From contig NZ_BROB01000023.1 in NCBI RefSeq assembly GCF_024345185.1, forward strand, positions 1-37,525: a stretch of DNA of 37,525 nucleotides, given 5' to 3'. This DNA is from Levilactobacillus humaensis (GTDB lineage: Bacteria > Bacillota > Bacilli > Lactobacillales > Lactobacillaceae). The position numbers and the translations under genes are program-made. Below, in pieces: positions 7,749 through 16,598 of this stretch (positions are counted from its first letter, which is position 1; the number at the start of each line of letters is the position of its first letter). Below the pieces are notes generated by a model, which did no database searches, was not told where the DNA came from, and saw only the letters and a list, made by a program, of their open reading frames with translations.

Positions 7749-8324
7749 TCAATTATTTTCACCATACTGATCCAAAAAGCGCTGTAATCCACCAAGATTC
7801 AAGGTAGCCAGCCGCTGTTTGAAATCCGTCAACGAAATCGGCAATTGCCCAGTAATATATAGCCGAAACAACGTCAGCGTGCTATCAATTAGGAAGGTCA
7901 CACCGATCTTGGCGTCCGTCGCCTTCAAGTGGTATTCCACCTGAAAACTTTCAGCTAAACCATCCGCCACCCGATACTTAACCCGCCGAGACAAAAAGCT
8001 ATAATCATCCGACGTCAACATGAACGTATAGAATTTTGGCGCTCGTTCGAAGAAACTATTGAGTTGCTCGAACCAAGCCCCCGGATGTGTTAAGGGGTCT
8101 TGCGCCTTTAACAAGATTGCCAACAACTGATCCGCAATCTCGTCAGTGAAACTACCCGCCAAATCATCGATCGAATCGTAATGAAGATAAAATGTCTTAC
8201 GGTTAATATTGGCCTCCGCCGTCAATTGTTGGACAGTAATCTCTCGAAAACGATATTGTTGGGCCAACTTACGAAAGGCCTGCCGTAGGGCCTGGTTGGT
8301 TCGGATCACTCGCCGATCTGTCAT
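7749..8324 (-). CDS. TetR family regulator of the long YhgE gene
   Basis: A 191-residue TetR/AcrR regulator. The helix-turn-helix spans about 20-55 and reads ITVQQLTAEANINRKTFYLHY, ending in the typical K-T-F-Y-x-H-Y. The C-terminal region resembles the TetR_C domain of the DhaS-like group common in lactobacilli. The start is at 8324 because GGAGG lies 6 nt before that ATG, while a longer in-frame version (from 8348) has no ribosome binding site. It is divergent from the 920-residue YhgE/Pip gene, with paired TGAGG/CCTCA dyads in the shared upstream region, so local control of that gene and of itself is likely. Confidence 0.88.
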   Translation of the reverse strand: MTDRRVIRTNQALRQAFRKLAQQYRFREITVQQLTAEANINRKTFYLHYDSIDDLAGSFTDEIADQLLAILLKAQDPLTHPGAWFEQLNSFFERAPKFYTFMLTSDDYSFLSRRVKYRVADGLAESFQVEYHLKATDAKIGVTFLIDSTLTLFRLYITGQLPISLTDFKQRLATLNLGGLQRFLDQYGENN

Positions 8325-8359
8325 CGAATTCCTCCAGTTAAACCCCATATGTGGCGAAA

Positions 8360-8454
8360 GTGAGGCTTAATCCTCACCTTTCTGGAATCTGTTGTGGATT
8401 GTCATCCCTGACCTCGCTATTATTTAGCCACACCTGAGGTGAATTTGTCCTCAG
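8360..8454. promoter_or_regulatory. Divergent operator/promoter region with TGAGG/CCTCA dyads
   Basis: Two inverted repeats share the same half-sites: GTGAGG-N6-CCTCAC at 8360-8377 and CTGAGG-N9-CCTCAG at 8434-8454. The second is overlapped by CACCT-G-AGGTG (8431-8441). A promoter reading toward the YhgE gene, TTGTCA (8399-8404) - 16 bp - TATTTA (8421-8426), lies between the dyads. The second dyad would cover its transcription start, a typical place for repression by the divergent TetR. Confidence 0.6.
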
Positions 8455-8482
8455 CATACCATAAGAACAGGGGGTGGCGCCG

Positions 8483-11245
8483 ATGATCCGTGCGGAGTGG
8501 CGCTATTTAATTAAACACAAACTCATGTTGGTCGTCCTAGTTGTCGTCATGCTAATTCCATCGATCTATGCGGTGACCTTTCTCAAATCCATGTGGGATC
8601 CTTACGGTAAGCTTGCCGACTTACCGGTCGCGGTCGTGAATCAAGACCATCCTGTTTCCTATCAAGGAACGCGACTAGCCGCTGGTAACACGATGACGCG
8701 AAATCTCAAGGCCTCCACGGCGATGAAATTCATTCCAATCACCAGTGAATCCAAGGCAACTCATGGCTTAACCACAGGCAAATATTATATGGTCGTCACG
8801 ATTCCCAGAAACTTCTCGGCCAATGCAACGACACTGCTGGCACGGCATCCACATCAGATGGTCCTACACTATCAAACCAGTGCCGGACACAATTACACCG
8901 CTTCTAAATTGACGGCCACTGCTGCCAAGCAGGCCGCCCAATCCGTTGGTAACTCGGTGACACAAAGCTATGCCAAGACCCTTTTCACCTCAATTAAACG
9001 ACTCGGGTCGGGCCTGAAAACTGCTGGTAATGGGAATAGAAGGTTGGCCGCTGGTAGCCAACAACTTACAGCAGCTGACACTAAGATTGCCCGGGGACTC
9101 AACACCCTAGCCGCCAGCACCATCCAACTCAGCAACGGTACCCGTACGCTCACCATGAAGCTCAGTCAATACGTTAGTGGCGTCCAGCAGGCTCAGGCAG
9201 GGAGCCAACAACTCGTAACTGGCCTTGACCAATTCCTAAGTAAATCCAATCAATTAATCACCGGCATTCAACAACTAGCCGCCGGCGCCGAACGCGTCGA
9301 TCACGGGGTAACTGCCTATGTTGCTGGGACTGGAAAGCTCAATGTTGCGGCAAGAAAACTGGCCAGTGGCAGTCGAGCCGTCCAGACTGGCGCTACCAAC
9401 TATGTCAGTGGGGTCGCCGCAACCAACACCGGCGCCCAATCCCTCGCCACGAACCTCAACATCTTGGGTACCAACACCCAACAATTGGGAAGTAACCTCA
9501 CCAAACTAGCCGACGGGGGTCAGGCACTCAACTCTGGCCTGGGACAATTAGTCACGGGAAGTACTGCTCTCACCAGTGGCCTGCAGAAGATTCAGGCTGG
9601 TTTACGGACCTCGCAGACGCAACAGATGGCTTTAAAGAGTGCTGCCACCAAACTCGCCGCCAGCAACCAGGGGTCCAATACGCTCAAGACCGACGCCGCG
9701 ACTCTCCAAAGCACACTGACTGCGCTATCAGCCAGCGAGTCGACCGCCGATCTTCAAAGTAAGGTCGCCACAGCTGCCGACGCCCAAAATCTGACAGCTA
9801 CACAAAAGGCAGCCATGCTAAAGGCTGTGAGTGGTGCCAACAATAGTGACACCATCACAGCTGTCCAAAATGCCGCAAAGCAACTCAGCAACGATCTCAG
9901 TCTTAGCACTGATGACAGTCAACTCAGCAACTTACAAAGTGCCCTAACCGCGGCATCAGCAACCCAAGATGACCTCACTACGGGGATCGACACGCTAACG
10001 ACCAATGCGGCCTCACTTACCACTGGTTTACAACAGGCTAACCAAAGTCTCACCAGCCTCAATGCTGGCTTGCAATCTCTTCAGTCCAACACCCCAACGC
10101 TAACGGCTGGTATCACCAAATTGACTGCCGGGGCCACTGAAATGGCCACGGGAACGCAACGGTTGACCGCCCAAGGGAGCCAGCTCACTAACGGCACCCA
10201 GCAACTGGCCAGCGGTAGTGCCCAGCTCGTCACTGGAACCCAACAGCTCACGGATCAGGGTGGGACTCTGACCACGGGAGCCACAAAACTAGCCGCCGGA
10301 TTAGTCAGCCTAAACGCCCAAACACCGGCGCTCACGACTGGCGTCACCCGACTGGCTAACGGCGCCGATACGCTCAACACCGGTCTCACAACCCTAGCAA
10401 CCAAAGGGTCCCAGCTCACAGCGGGTATGCACACTGCCGCTAATGGTAGCCAACAGCTGACGAGCGGAGCCGAACAATTGGCTAACGGCGCGTCTCAAGT
10501 AACGACTGGCGCGACAACCCTTCAAAATGGCAATACGAAACTGGCAACCACTCTGAAGAAGGCCGGTCAAAAAGCAACCGTCCACCCTTCGCAGCTAACT
10601 TACCGCCAGTTTGCCACTCCAACAACGACCACACACACCGACCACGACGACGCCCCAGACAATGGGACAGGTATGGCCCCTTACATGATGTCAGTCTCCC
10701 TATTTGTCGGGGCACTGGCTTTCAATCTAATGTTTGATATGTACACACCGCACCGGTATCCGCGCAGTGGCTGGAGTTGGTGGCTTGGCAAGGCCTCCAT
10801 CATGAGTGCCTTTGTCTTCGGCGAAGCACTCTTCATGACCAGCCTTCTCGCTAGCATCGATGGTCTCGCACCAATCCATCCGTGGGCTACTTTCATGATG
10901 TTATTGATCACCGGTGGCGCCTTCATGAGTATCGTGTACTGGCTGAACCTCGTCTTAGGCAAGCCCGGGGCCTTCTTCAGCATGGTTCTCCTAGTCCTCC
11001 AACTTGGTGGCTCGGCTGGAACCTATCCGCTTCAACTCACCAATGGTTTCTTCAAGGCCTTGCATCCTTGGTTACCGATGAGCTACTCGGTGGCCGGTCT
11101 GCGGGAAACCTTGATGATCGGTGACAGTGCCCTAGCCGATATGGCCGTCCTCATTCTTATCGGTCTGGTCTTCTCTGGCATGGGAATTCTGTTCTACGCC
11201 CGTCGTCACGGACGCGTACGAGAGATGGATATTCCAGAAATATAA
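8483..11245 (+). CDS. Long YhgE/Pip family membrane protein with repeat stalk
   Basis: A 920-residue YhgE/Pip protein. A single N-terminal helix (about 13-34) leads to WDPYGKLADLPVAVVNQDHP, the same signature as in the paralogue at 2165. An extracytoplasmic region of about 600 residues (roughly 150-725) is built from short L-x2-G-x3-L units such as LAAGSQQLT and LTNGTQQLASGSAQL, predicted to form a long coiled-coil stalk. The C-terminal membrane block begins NGTGMAPYMMSVSLFVG (about 735) and has five or six helices, including GGSAGTYPLQLTNGF. The start is ATG 8483: AGGGGGTGG lies 5 nt before it and it matches the paralogue's start, whereas GTG 8474 sits inside that site. Such proteins act as phage receptors in other Gram-positives; the role here is not known. 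Confidence 0.88.
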   Translation: MIRAEWRYLIKHKLMLVVLVVVMLIPSIYAVTFLKSMWDPYGKLADLPVAVVNQDHPVSYQGTRLAAGNTMTRNLKASTAMKFIPITSESKATHGLTTGKYYMVVTIPRNFSANATTLLARHPHQMVLHYQTSAGHNYTASKLTATAAKQAAQSVGNSVTQSYAKTLFTSIKRLGSGLKTAGNGNRRLAAGSQQLTAADTKIARGLNTLAASTIQLSNGTRTLTMKLSQYVSGVQQAQAGSQQLVTGLDQFLSKSNQLITGIQQLAAGAERVDHGVTAYVAGTGKLNVAARKLASGSRAVQTGATNYVSGVAATNTGAQSLATNLNILGTNTQQLGSNLTKLADGGQALNSGLGQLVTGSTALTSGLQKIQAGLRTSQTQQMALKSAATKLAASNQGSNTLKTDAATLQSTLTALSASESTADLQSKVATAADAQNLTATQKAAMLKAVSGANNSDTITAVQNAAKQLSNDLSLSTDDSQLSNLQSALTAASATQDDLTTGIDTLTTNAASLTTGLQQANQSLTSLNAGLQSLQSNTPTLTAGITKLTAGATEMATGTQRLTAQGSQLTNGTQQLASGSAQLVTGTQQLTDQGGTLTTGATKLAAGLVSLNAQTPALTTGVTRLANGADTLNTGLTTLATKGSQLTAGMHTAANGSQQLTSGAEQLANGASQVTTGATTLQNGNTKLATTLKKAGQKATVHPSQLTYRQFATPTTTTHTDHDDAPDNGTGMAPYMMSVSLFVGALAFNLMFDMYTPHRYPRSGWSWWLGKASIMSAFVFGEALFMTSLLASIDGLAPIHPWATFMMLLITGGAFMSIVYWLNLVLGKPGAFFSMVLLVLQLGGSAGTYPLQLTNGFFKALHPWLPMSYSVAGLRETLMIGDSALADMAVLILIGLVFSGMGILFYARRHGRVREMDIPEI

Positions 11246-11248
11246 CTG

Positions 11249-11291
11249 AAAATCCCGTAACTGAGCCTAGACGTCGGTTACGGGATTTTTA
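11249..11291 (+). terminator. Bidirectional terminator after the long YhgE gene
   Basis: AAAATCCCGTAAC and GTTACGGGATTTT form a 13-bp stem with a 15-nt loop, and the T-run continues. The minus strand also shows TTTT after the stem, so it can end the convergent peptidase operon. Confidence 0.88.
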
Positions 11292-11348
11292 TGAAATAAA
11301 TTAAAAAGCATCCCGCCCCTTTCTCGGCATGCCCCTTAACCTTCAATT

Positions 11349-12233
11349 CTAATCGTGTACCGCTAGCCACTGCGTCAGCCGCTCCATATACGCCGCCGTC
11401 TCCTCCACGAAGGCCATGTGCCGGCTGTGGGCAAAGAGCGTCCATTCGGCATGGGGCAACTGGTCCACCATAGTTTTGGCGATTAGTGGGGTACAGAGGT
11501 CATTGACCCCGCTGGTTACCAACGTTGGTGTCATCACCTGCGCTAATTTGGCGGTATAGTCATATTGGCCCAGGGTTCCCGTTGGACAGTACTCGTTAGG
11601 GCCCCAGGCGGTCGTATAAGCCACGGTTCCGCTTCGCTTGGACCGACGGAGGTATTCGGGCGAAACGGCCGTGACGGGCCCCGCAGCGTGGTTCAGCATG
11701 AAGCGTTGATTGGCTGCCAGATAGGCCGGTGTGGTGAAATCGCCACTGGCCTCCGCTTGGGCAATCGCCGCCTGATCCACCGCCGACATGAATCCAATCA
11801 GTCGGTGTTGTTCCTGTTGCCACAGCTTGGCTGAAGACAGCGTGCTGGCCAGAATCAGGCTCTGAATCCCTTGTGGCTGGTAATCACAGCGGTAAATGAT
11901 CGCCAACATGCCACCCCAGGATTGACCCAACAGATGGACCCGCTTGAGTCCCAGATAATCTCGCAGGGTCTCGAGCTCATCGACCCAGGTTTCTGCCCGC
12001 CAGAGACTGCGGTCATCCGGCATGGATGACCGCCCACACCCCAGCTGATCGTACATGACGATCGGCCGGCCAGTTGTCTCGGACAGTTGGTCGAACGCTT
12101 CGAAGTAGTTGTGGGTCGACCCGGGACCGCCGTGCAGCAGGAGTAACGGCGTCTGTCCGCCGGTTAGGTCCCCAACGATCCGGTAATAAGTTCGATAGTT
12201 GTGAAATGGCATAAAGCCTTCTTGAATAGTCAT
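11349..12233 (-). CDS. pepI: Proline iminopeptidase
   Basis: A 294-residue alpha/beta hydrolase (peptidase family S33) that releases N-terminal proline from small peptides in the cytoplasm and so takes part in peptide use during growth on protein. The oxyanion-hole motif HGGPGS is at 34-39 and the nucleophile elbow GQSWGG at 103-108 (Ser105). A later Asp (SGVNDLCTP) and His (AHSRHMAFVEE) complete the triad. Length matches lactobacillar PepI (about 295 aa). The start is ATG 12233, preceded by GAGGTG; the in-frame GTG at 12242 overlaps that site. It follows the DUF1097 gene by 32 nt on the same strand and is probably co-transcribed with it. Confidence 0.93.
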   Translation of the reverse strand: MTIQEGFMPFHNYRTYYRIVGDLTGGQTPLLLLHGGPGSTHNYFEAFDQLSETTGRPIVMYDQLGCGRSSMPDDRSLWRAETWVDELETLRDYLGLKRVHLLGQSWGGMLAIIYRCDYQPQGIQSLILASTLSSAKLWQQEQHRLIGFMSAVDQAAIAQAEASGDFTTPAYLAANQRFMLNHAAGPVTAVSPEYLRRSKRSGTVAYTTAWGPNEYCPTGTLGQYDYTAKLAQVMTPTLVTSGVNDLCTPLIAKTMVDQLPHAEWTLFAHSRHMAFVEETAAYMERLTQWLAVHD

Positions 12234-12265
12234 TGACGGCACCTCACTTTGCGCCTATTATACCG

Positions 12266-12793
12266 CTAATCTTCGTCGCTATCTGCCGACTTCCGATCGG
12301 GAAAAAGCTTGAATACCGCGCGATAGAAGTAATCGGAGGCGTAGCCAATGACGAAGATGCCGAGGATCATCGAGCCGTAGAGCTGCCCCACGAAGAGCCC
12401 CCAGTGATGAACCGGAACGTTGGTGATGATGAGCATTGTCGTTCCCCAGGCGATCAGCCAGGCGGGCACCAGGGTGAATTTCATGATAGTCCCCTGTAGT
12501 AACAAGACGATCGTAGTCAGAATGCCAAACATGATGGCGCTGGGCCACATCTGCCCGAGAAAGGGAATCTGCATGAGCCGATAGGTCATCAGCCCAAAGC
12601 CAATCCCCAGGGCAAAACTCAACAGAATATTCCAGACCTTATCCTTCGGGAACCCGGCCCCAAAGAAATACGAGACCGCGACGAAAGCCGCCGATCCCAT
12701 CCACAGTGAGAAGCCACTCATGATCAGGCTATAAACCAGCGTGAAGAGGCCGACCCCGATGGCATCGACCCAGAGCATTTTACTAATTTTCAA
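12266..12793 (-). CDS. DUF1097 family membrane protein
   Basis: A 175-residue integral membrane protein with five hydrophobic segments (about 8-30, 32-46, 53-70, 81-105 and 108-150) and a charged C-terminal tail rich in Asp. The pattern, with GFSLWMGSAAFVAVSYFFG and a later FVGQLYGSMILG, fits the DUF1097 family (E. coli YcdZ-like), whose function is unknown. Translation begins at TTG 12793, with AAAGGAG 7 nt upstream. It is the first gene of a two-gene unit with pepI; no functional link is evident. Confidence 0.75.
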   Translation of the reverse strand: MKISKMLWVDAIGVGLFTLVYSLIMSGFSLWMGSAAFVAVSYFFGAGFPKDKVWNILLSFALGIGFGLMTYRLMQIPFLGQMWPSAIMFGILTTIVLLLQGTIMKFTLVPAWLIAWGTTMLIITNVPVHHWGLFVGQLYGSMILGIFVIGYASDYFYRAVFKLFPDRKSADSDED

Positions 12794-12932
12794 GATGATT
12801 CTCCTTTACCTTATAACCACTTGTCCGCAGAAATAATATCTAATTAAGACAGTTTACGGGATGGGGCCGTTCCGTGCAAGAGAAACCTCACCAACTAGGG
12901 CAAATCGACTGCATCGCTGCCACGGAAAGCCC

Positions 12933-12961
12933 TTTCACAGTTAATTTATTTGTGCTAACAT
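12933..12961 (+). promoter_or_regulatory. Promoter of the alcohol dehydrogenase gene
   Basis: TTTCAC (12933-12938), 17 bp, TAACAT (12956-12961) with an extended TG-C in front. It lies about 43 nt before the start codon, with AAGGAGG at 12991-12997. Confidence 0.55.
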
Positions 12962-13004
12962 TCACATGTAGGCATCACCCCTCGTCAGTTAAGGAGGTTC
13001 CAGC

Positions 13005-14021
13005 ATGAAATCTGTTTATGTTACGGGTCCCGGAAAAGTCGCTTGGAAAACCATCGACGACCCTCAAGTGGGCCCAAATGATGTGTTGTTGCAGATGAAA
13101 GCTTGCGGTATCTGTGGGTCGGATGCGATGTACACCCGTATCGGCGGGATTCCACCCCGTCAGGGCGCTACGCCGCTGGGCCACGAACCCGCGGCGGAAG
13201 TTAGCCAAATCGGAGCTAACGTCAAGGACATCGCGGTCGGCGATCACGTGGTTATCGATACCCTGAAATTCACGGATGGCCTGTTAGGTAGTGGTGGTGC
13301 TCAAGGCGGTCTCTCCGAGTTCGTCTTGGTCAAAGACTTCCAGCCGGGCCGCCAACTCCGAGTCATCCCCAAGAACATTCCGTGGCAGGTGGCTGCTTTG
13401 AATGAACCCATGGCCGTCGCGGCCCACGCCGTTAATCAGACGCAGCCTAAACCGGGTGACAAAGTTGTGGTCTTCGGTGCGGGTCCGATCGGCTTGGGGG
13501 CCCTTCTCAGCTACAAACGTAAGGGCGTGGCCAATGTTGTCGTCGTGGACATCATCCAGTCTCGTTTGGATAAGGCCCTAGAAATCGGCGCCGACGCCGT
13601 CATTAATTCTGCCAAGGAAAACGTCGGCGAACGGCTAGTGGCCCTGCAAGGTAACGGTGCCAGTGGTTTCATGCGCGGCGTCCATCCCGCAACGGATATC
13701 TATCTGGATGCCGCCGGGGCCGCCCCAGTCTTCCAAACCGTACTCGACATCGCCAAGCATGGCGCTACGCTGGGCGTGGTGGCCGTCTACACGAAGCCGG
13801 TGGAACTGAATTTTGCCAACGTCCTGACCTCAGAACTCCACGTGGTCTGGTCCATGGGTTACCCGACGGAAATCTTCGAAGTCACCGATGACATCATCGA
13901 TAACCCCGACAAATACGCCAAAATTATCAGTAACACCTTCCCGTTCGACCAGGCCCTCGACGCCTTAAAGATGGCGCGAACCCCTGGTGCCGCGGACAAG
14001 GTAGTCGTCACCTTTGATTAA
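13005..14021 (+). CDS. Zinc-type alcohol dehydrogenase (MDR family)
   Basis: A 338-residue medium-chain dehydrogenase/reductase. The GroES-like part carries CGICGSD (34-40) and GHEPAAEV (59-66), giving Cys37, His60 and Glu61 for the catalytic zinc. The Rossmann fold follows (VVVFGAGPIGLGAL about 153-166, then acidic VVVDI, which favours NAD over NADP). The four-cysteine structural zinc lobe usually found near residues 90-110 is absent; DTLKFTDGLLGSGGAQ stands in its place. It is therefore a structural-zinc-less relative of threonine/sorbitol dehydrogenases. Substrate cannot be told from sequence. AAGGAGG has a 7-nt spacing to the ATG. It is monocistronic between its own promoter and terminator. 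Confidence 0.88.
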   Translation: MKSVYVTGPGKVAWKTIDDPQVGPNDVLLQMKACGICGSDAMYTRIGGIPPRQGATPLGHEPAAEVSQIGANVKDIAVGDHVVIDTLKFTDGLLGSGGAQGGLSEFVLVKDFQPGRQLRVIPKNIPWQVAALNEPMAVAAHAVNQTQPKPGDKVVVFGAGPIGLGALLSYKRKGVANVVVVDIIQSRLDKALEIGADAVINSAKENVGERLVALQGNGASGFMRGVHPATDIYLDAAGAAPVFQTVLDIAKHGATLGVVAVYTKPVELNFANVLTSELHVVWSMGYPTEIFEVTDDIIDNPDKYAKIISNTFPFDQALDALKMARTPGAADKVVVTFD

Positions 14022-14035
14022 TTAAGAGCATTTAA

Positions 14036-14062
14036 CGCCTTCCCGATTGGAAAGGCGCTTTT
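14036..14062 (+). terminator. Terminator of the alcohol dehydrogenase gene
   Basis: CGCCTTCC and GGAAAGGCG form the stem (with one bulge) around a short loop, followed by CTTTTTA. Confidence 0.75.
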
Positions 14063-14111
14063 TATATTTTTTGATTACTGTCTTCCCTTACTAATGCCGC
14101 CACGACGCCCC

Positions 14112-14140
14112 TTGTCCCAATTTGCGAAAGGGCTTACTAT
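14112..14140 (+). promoter_or_regulatory. Promoter of the six-gene secreted-protein array
   Basis: TTGTCC (14112-14117), 17 bp, TACTAT (14135-14140). It lies 46 nt upstream of the first array gene, whose ribosome binding site is AGGGGAGG at 14170-14177. It is the only convincing promoter before the array. Confidence 0.6.
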
Positions 14141-14185
14141 TGAGACAGGAGTATTTATCTTCAAAAGTCAGGGGAGGCTTTTCTA

Positions 14186-15364
14186 ATGTTTAAAACTGGA
14201 ATCAAAGTGACCGCCATTGCGGCACTACTACTGGGAATCGGACTATTCAGCTCAACTACCGCTCACGCCCAATCAGGTTACAAAATTACCTCGACTCAGG
14301 ACGTGACGCCGGAACCATACTATGTCGTTAAAAATCCAGAAACACGCTATTCTTGGAATAAAACACATACCAAGAAAATCTTTGTTTTAAAAGCTCTCGA
14401 TGATGTCAGTTGGTATGTGACCCAAAAAGTAACGCTAACCCAAGCCGGCAAAAGTATCCTTTACTACCATATATTGGATTCAGAGGGCTTTGACTGGGGC
14501 TACGTTAGTGCTAAGGATATGCGCAAAGGCTTCAATCCAATTGATGATGAACGTGCGGACTATCAACCCGTACCCAATTCAACTTGGAATGGTAAAGAAA
14601 CGGTTCCGATTAACCCGGTCACCCAGCGTACTTTCACTAAAGTAAGTAAACAAATAGTTAAAAATCAGTATTATCGAACCAAAAAGGCCATAAAAATCAA
14701 AGCTTACTTTAGCCCGTACATTACTGTGGGAGTCGTCACTGTTCCCACTACTCTGCCAGCAGGAACCATAGTTGAAGGGGAAAAATATTCCAAATGGATC
14801 TCTTTCAATATTACTTGCCTGAGTCGAGGAATCCTACAGCCCGGTTATCACCAAGGACTATGGCCCACCAAAGACTATGGCGGCTCATCAGCTTTAGCCA
14901 AAAACTTCAAGCGAGTTAGCCATCCCGATTACTTACCGAAGAGTATTAGCCACGGTGCACTATATCTTGGTAGTTTATCCGCGATTCGACACGCCGCTGC
15001 GTTATCTAAACAGAGTGTCCAAATTACCTCAGATGGCTATGTAGAGGTTCGCCAAAACCAGCCTTGGGCACGCCCTATTGTATACACAGCAAAACCGAAA
15101 GTCTCAGTTAAAATCAAACGAACACGAATCAAGGGGCATACCCGGTACTTATATCTGGCTAAACCTCTGAAAGGATTTAAGACCACTAAAGTTCGTTATC
15201 ACGGTAAGAATCAATACCGATTAGCTTTCGTTAATCAACAACGAACCTATTCCAGATCACAGGCAACTGACGACAACGACTATCCACCAACATATTATGG
15301 CATCATGAGCTTTGGCGGAAAAACCTTCTATACGGAATACAATGAAATTCCATATGATGATTAG
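14186..15364 (+). CDS. Array paralogue 1, secreted protein of unknown function
   Basis: A 392-residue secreted protein. The signal peptide covers 1-28 with cleavage after AHA, and there is no membrane anchor or LPxTG motif. Residues 29-115 carry the 'NPETRYSWNK' version of block A, otherwise found only in paralogue 5. Residues 116-235 are the variable middle (YYRTKKAIKIKAYFSPY and LPAGTIVEGEKYSKW). The conserved SVQITSDGYVEV and IKGHTRYLYLAKPLKGF follow. The last 40 residues (TYSRSQATDDNDYPP) match paralogue 4 instead, so the gene is mosaic. Blocks A and B look like two short beta-barrel modules of SH3-like or SLAP type (V-x-paGt-x-v...kWi), a guess from pattern only. First gene of the array, with the best promoter and ribosome binding site. 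Confidence 0.85.
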   Translation: MFKTGIKVTAIAALLLGIGLFSSTTAHAQSGYKITSTQDVTPEPYYVVKNPETRYSWNKTHTKKIFVLKALDDVSWYVTQKVTLTQAGKSILYYHILDSEGFDWGYVSAKDMRKGFNPIDDERADYQPVPNSTWNGKETVPINPVTQRTFTKVSKQIVKNQYYRTKKAIKIKAYFSPYITVGVVTVPTTLPAGTIVEGEKYSKWISFNITCLSRGILQPGYHQGLWPTKDYGGSSALAKNFKRVSHPDYLPKSISHGALYLGSLSAIRHAAALSKQSVQITSDGYVEVRQNQPWARPIVYTAKPKVSVKIKRTRIKGHTRYLYLAKPLKGFKTTKVRYHGKNQYRLAFVNQQRTYSRSQATDDNDYPPTYYGIMSFGGKTFYTEYNEIPYDD

Positions 15365-15391
15365 GCTTTAAAAATACGGGGAGAATTTCAA

Positions 15392-16570
15392 ATGCAAAAA
15401 AAAGCAATTAAAATGATGGCGCTCATGGCGTTGTTGTTAGGAGTTGGATTGTTCAGTCCAGTCACCGCTCACGCCCAATCGGGTTACAAAATTACATCGA
15501 CTCAGAACGTGACGCCGGAACCATATCATGTAGCCAATAACATAAAGTCACGTTACTCATGGGATAAGACACATACAAAGAAAATGACCATTTTAAACCA
15601 GTTAGGTGACATCAGTCTTTACGTTACCCAAAAGGTCACAATGTTACACAATGGGCAGGAGATCAATTATTTCCACGTTACAGATGAATATGGTGGGAAC
15701 TCCAGTTATGTCACAGCAAATAGTTTGGTAAAGGGCGTTAACCCCGCTGACGATGAGCGTCCAGTCTATCAACCTGAAGTGGCAAACCATTGGAATGGTA
15801 ATGCCACCATCCCAGTTAACCCTGTTTCAAAAAAATCGTTTGCCAAAGTAAGCAAGAAGATCGTTAAAAATCAATATTATCAGGCAAAACGAAGCGTGAA
15901 AGTCAAAATTCCATTTACCACCTATTTGAACGCGGGCGACATCAATAAGACTGTCGTTTTACCCGCAGGAACCGTGATCAATGGGGACAAAAATTCCAAA
16001 TGGCTGACTATTAACGGCGCTTATTTAAGTCAAAAATTCCTTAAAGTTGGCTACCACCAAGGCCTATGGGCAGATGCTGAGCATTGGCCTACATCGGCCT
16101 TGTCCAAAGACTTTAAACCTGTTAAACATCCAAGCTACCTTCCCAAAAGCATTAGTCATGGTGATCTATATCTAGGTAGTCTCTCCGCTATTCAGCATTA
16201 CGATTCGCTCTCTAAACAGAGTATCCAAATTACCTCAGATGGTTATGTAGAAATTCACCAAAACCATCCCTGGGGTTCTATCACAGAATATCAGGGACAA
16301 CCAACAGTTTCCGTTAAAATTAACCGTACTCGCATCAAGGGACATACCCGGTACCTGTACTTGGCTAAGCCTCTGAAGGGCTTCAAAACAACTAAAGTTC
16401 GCTACCACGGTAAACACCAATACCGACTGGCTTTCGTTAACCAACAAAAGACTTATTCCGAATCACGTAAAACTGAAGATCACGACTTACCAGCACAATA
16501 CTATGGCATCATGAGTTTCGGCGGAAAGACCTTCTATACACCTTATGGGATAATTCCATACGATGATTAG
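15392..16570 (+). CDS. Array paralogue 2, secreted protein of unknown function
   Basis: A 392-residue paralogue with signal peptide 1-28. Block A (29-115) is the 'YHVANNIKSRYSWDK' version, which at nucleotide level is almost identical to the same block in paralogues 4 and 6. The middle (150-225, YYQAKRSVKVKIPFTTY then LPAGTVINGDKNSKW) is closest to paralogue 4. The C-terminal core at 305-350 (TRIKGHTRYLYLAKPLKGF) is near-invariant. The ending TYSESRKTEDHDLPAQYYG is again closest to paralogues 1 and 4. GGGGAG precedes the ATG in a 27-nt linker after paralogue 1. No cysteines were noticed in the mature protein. Function unknown. Confidence 0.85.
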   Translation: MQKKAIKMMALMALLLGVGLFSPVTAHAQSGYKITSTQNVTPEPYHVANNIKSRYSWDKTHTKKMTILNQLGDISLYVTQKVTMLHNGQEINYFHVTDEYGGNSSYVTANSLVKGVNPADDERPVYQPEVANHWNGNATIPVNPVSKKSFAKVSKKIVKNQYYQAKRSVKVKIPFTTYLNAGDINKTVVLPAGTVINGDKNSKWLTINGAYLSQKFLKVGYHQGLWADAEHWPTSALSKDFKPVKHPSYLPKSISHGDLYLGSLSAIQHYDSLSKQSIQITSDGYVEIHQNHPWGSITEYQGQPTVSVKINRTRIKGHTRYLYLAKPLKGFKTTKVRYHGKHQYRLAFVNQQKTYSESRKTEDHDLPAQYYGIMSFGGKTFYTPYGIIPYDD

Positions 16571-16598
16571 GCTTTAAAAAACACGGGGAGAATTTCAA

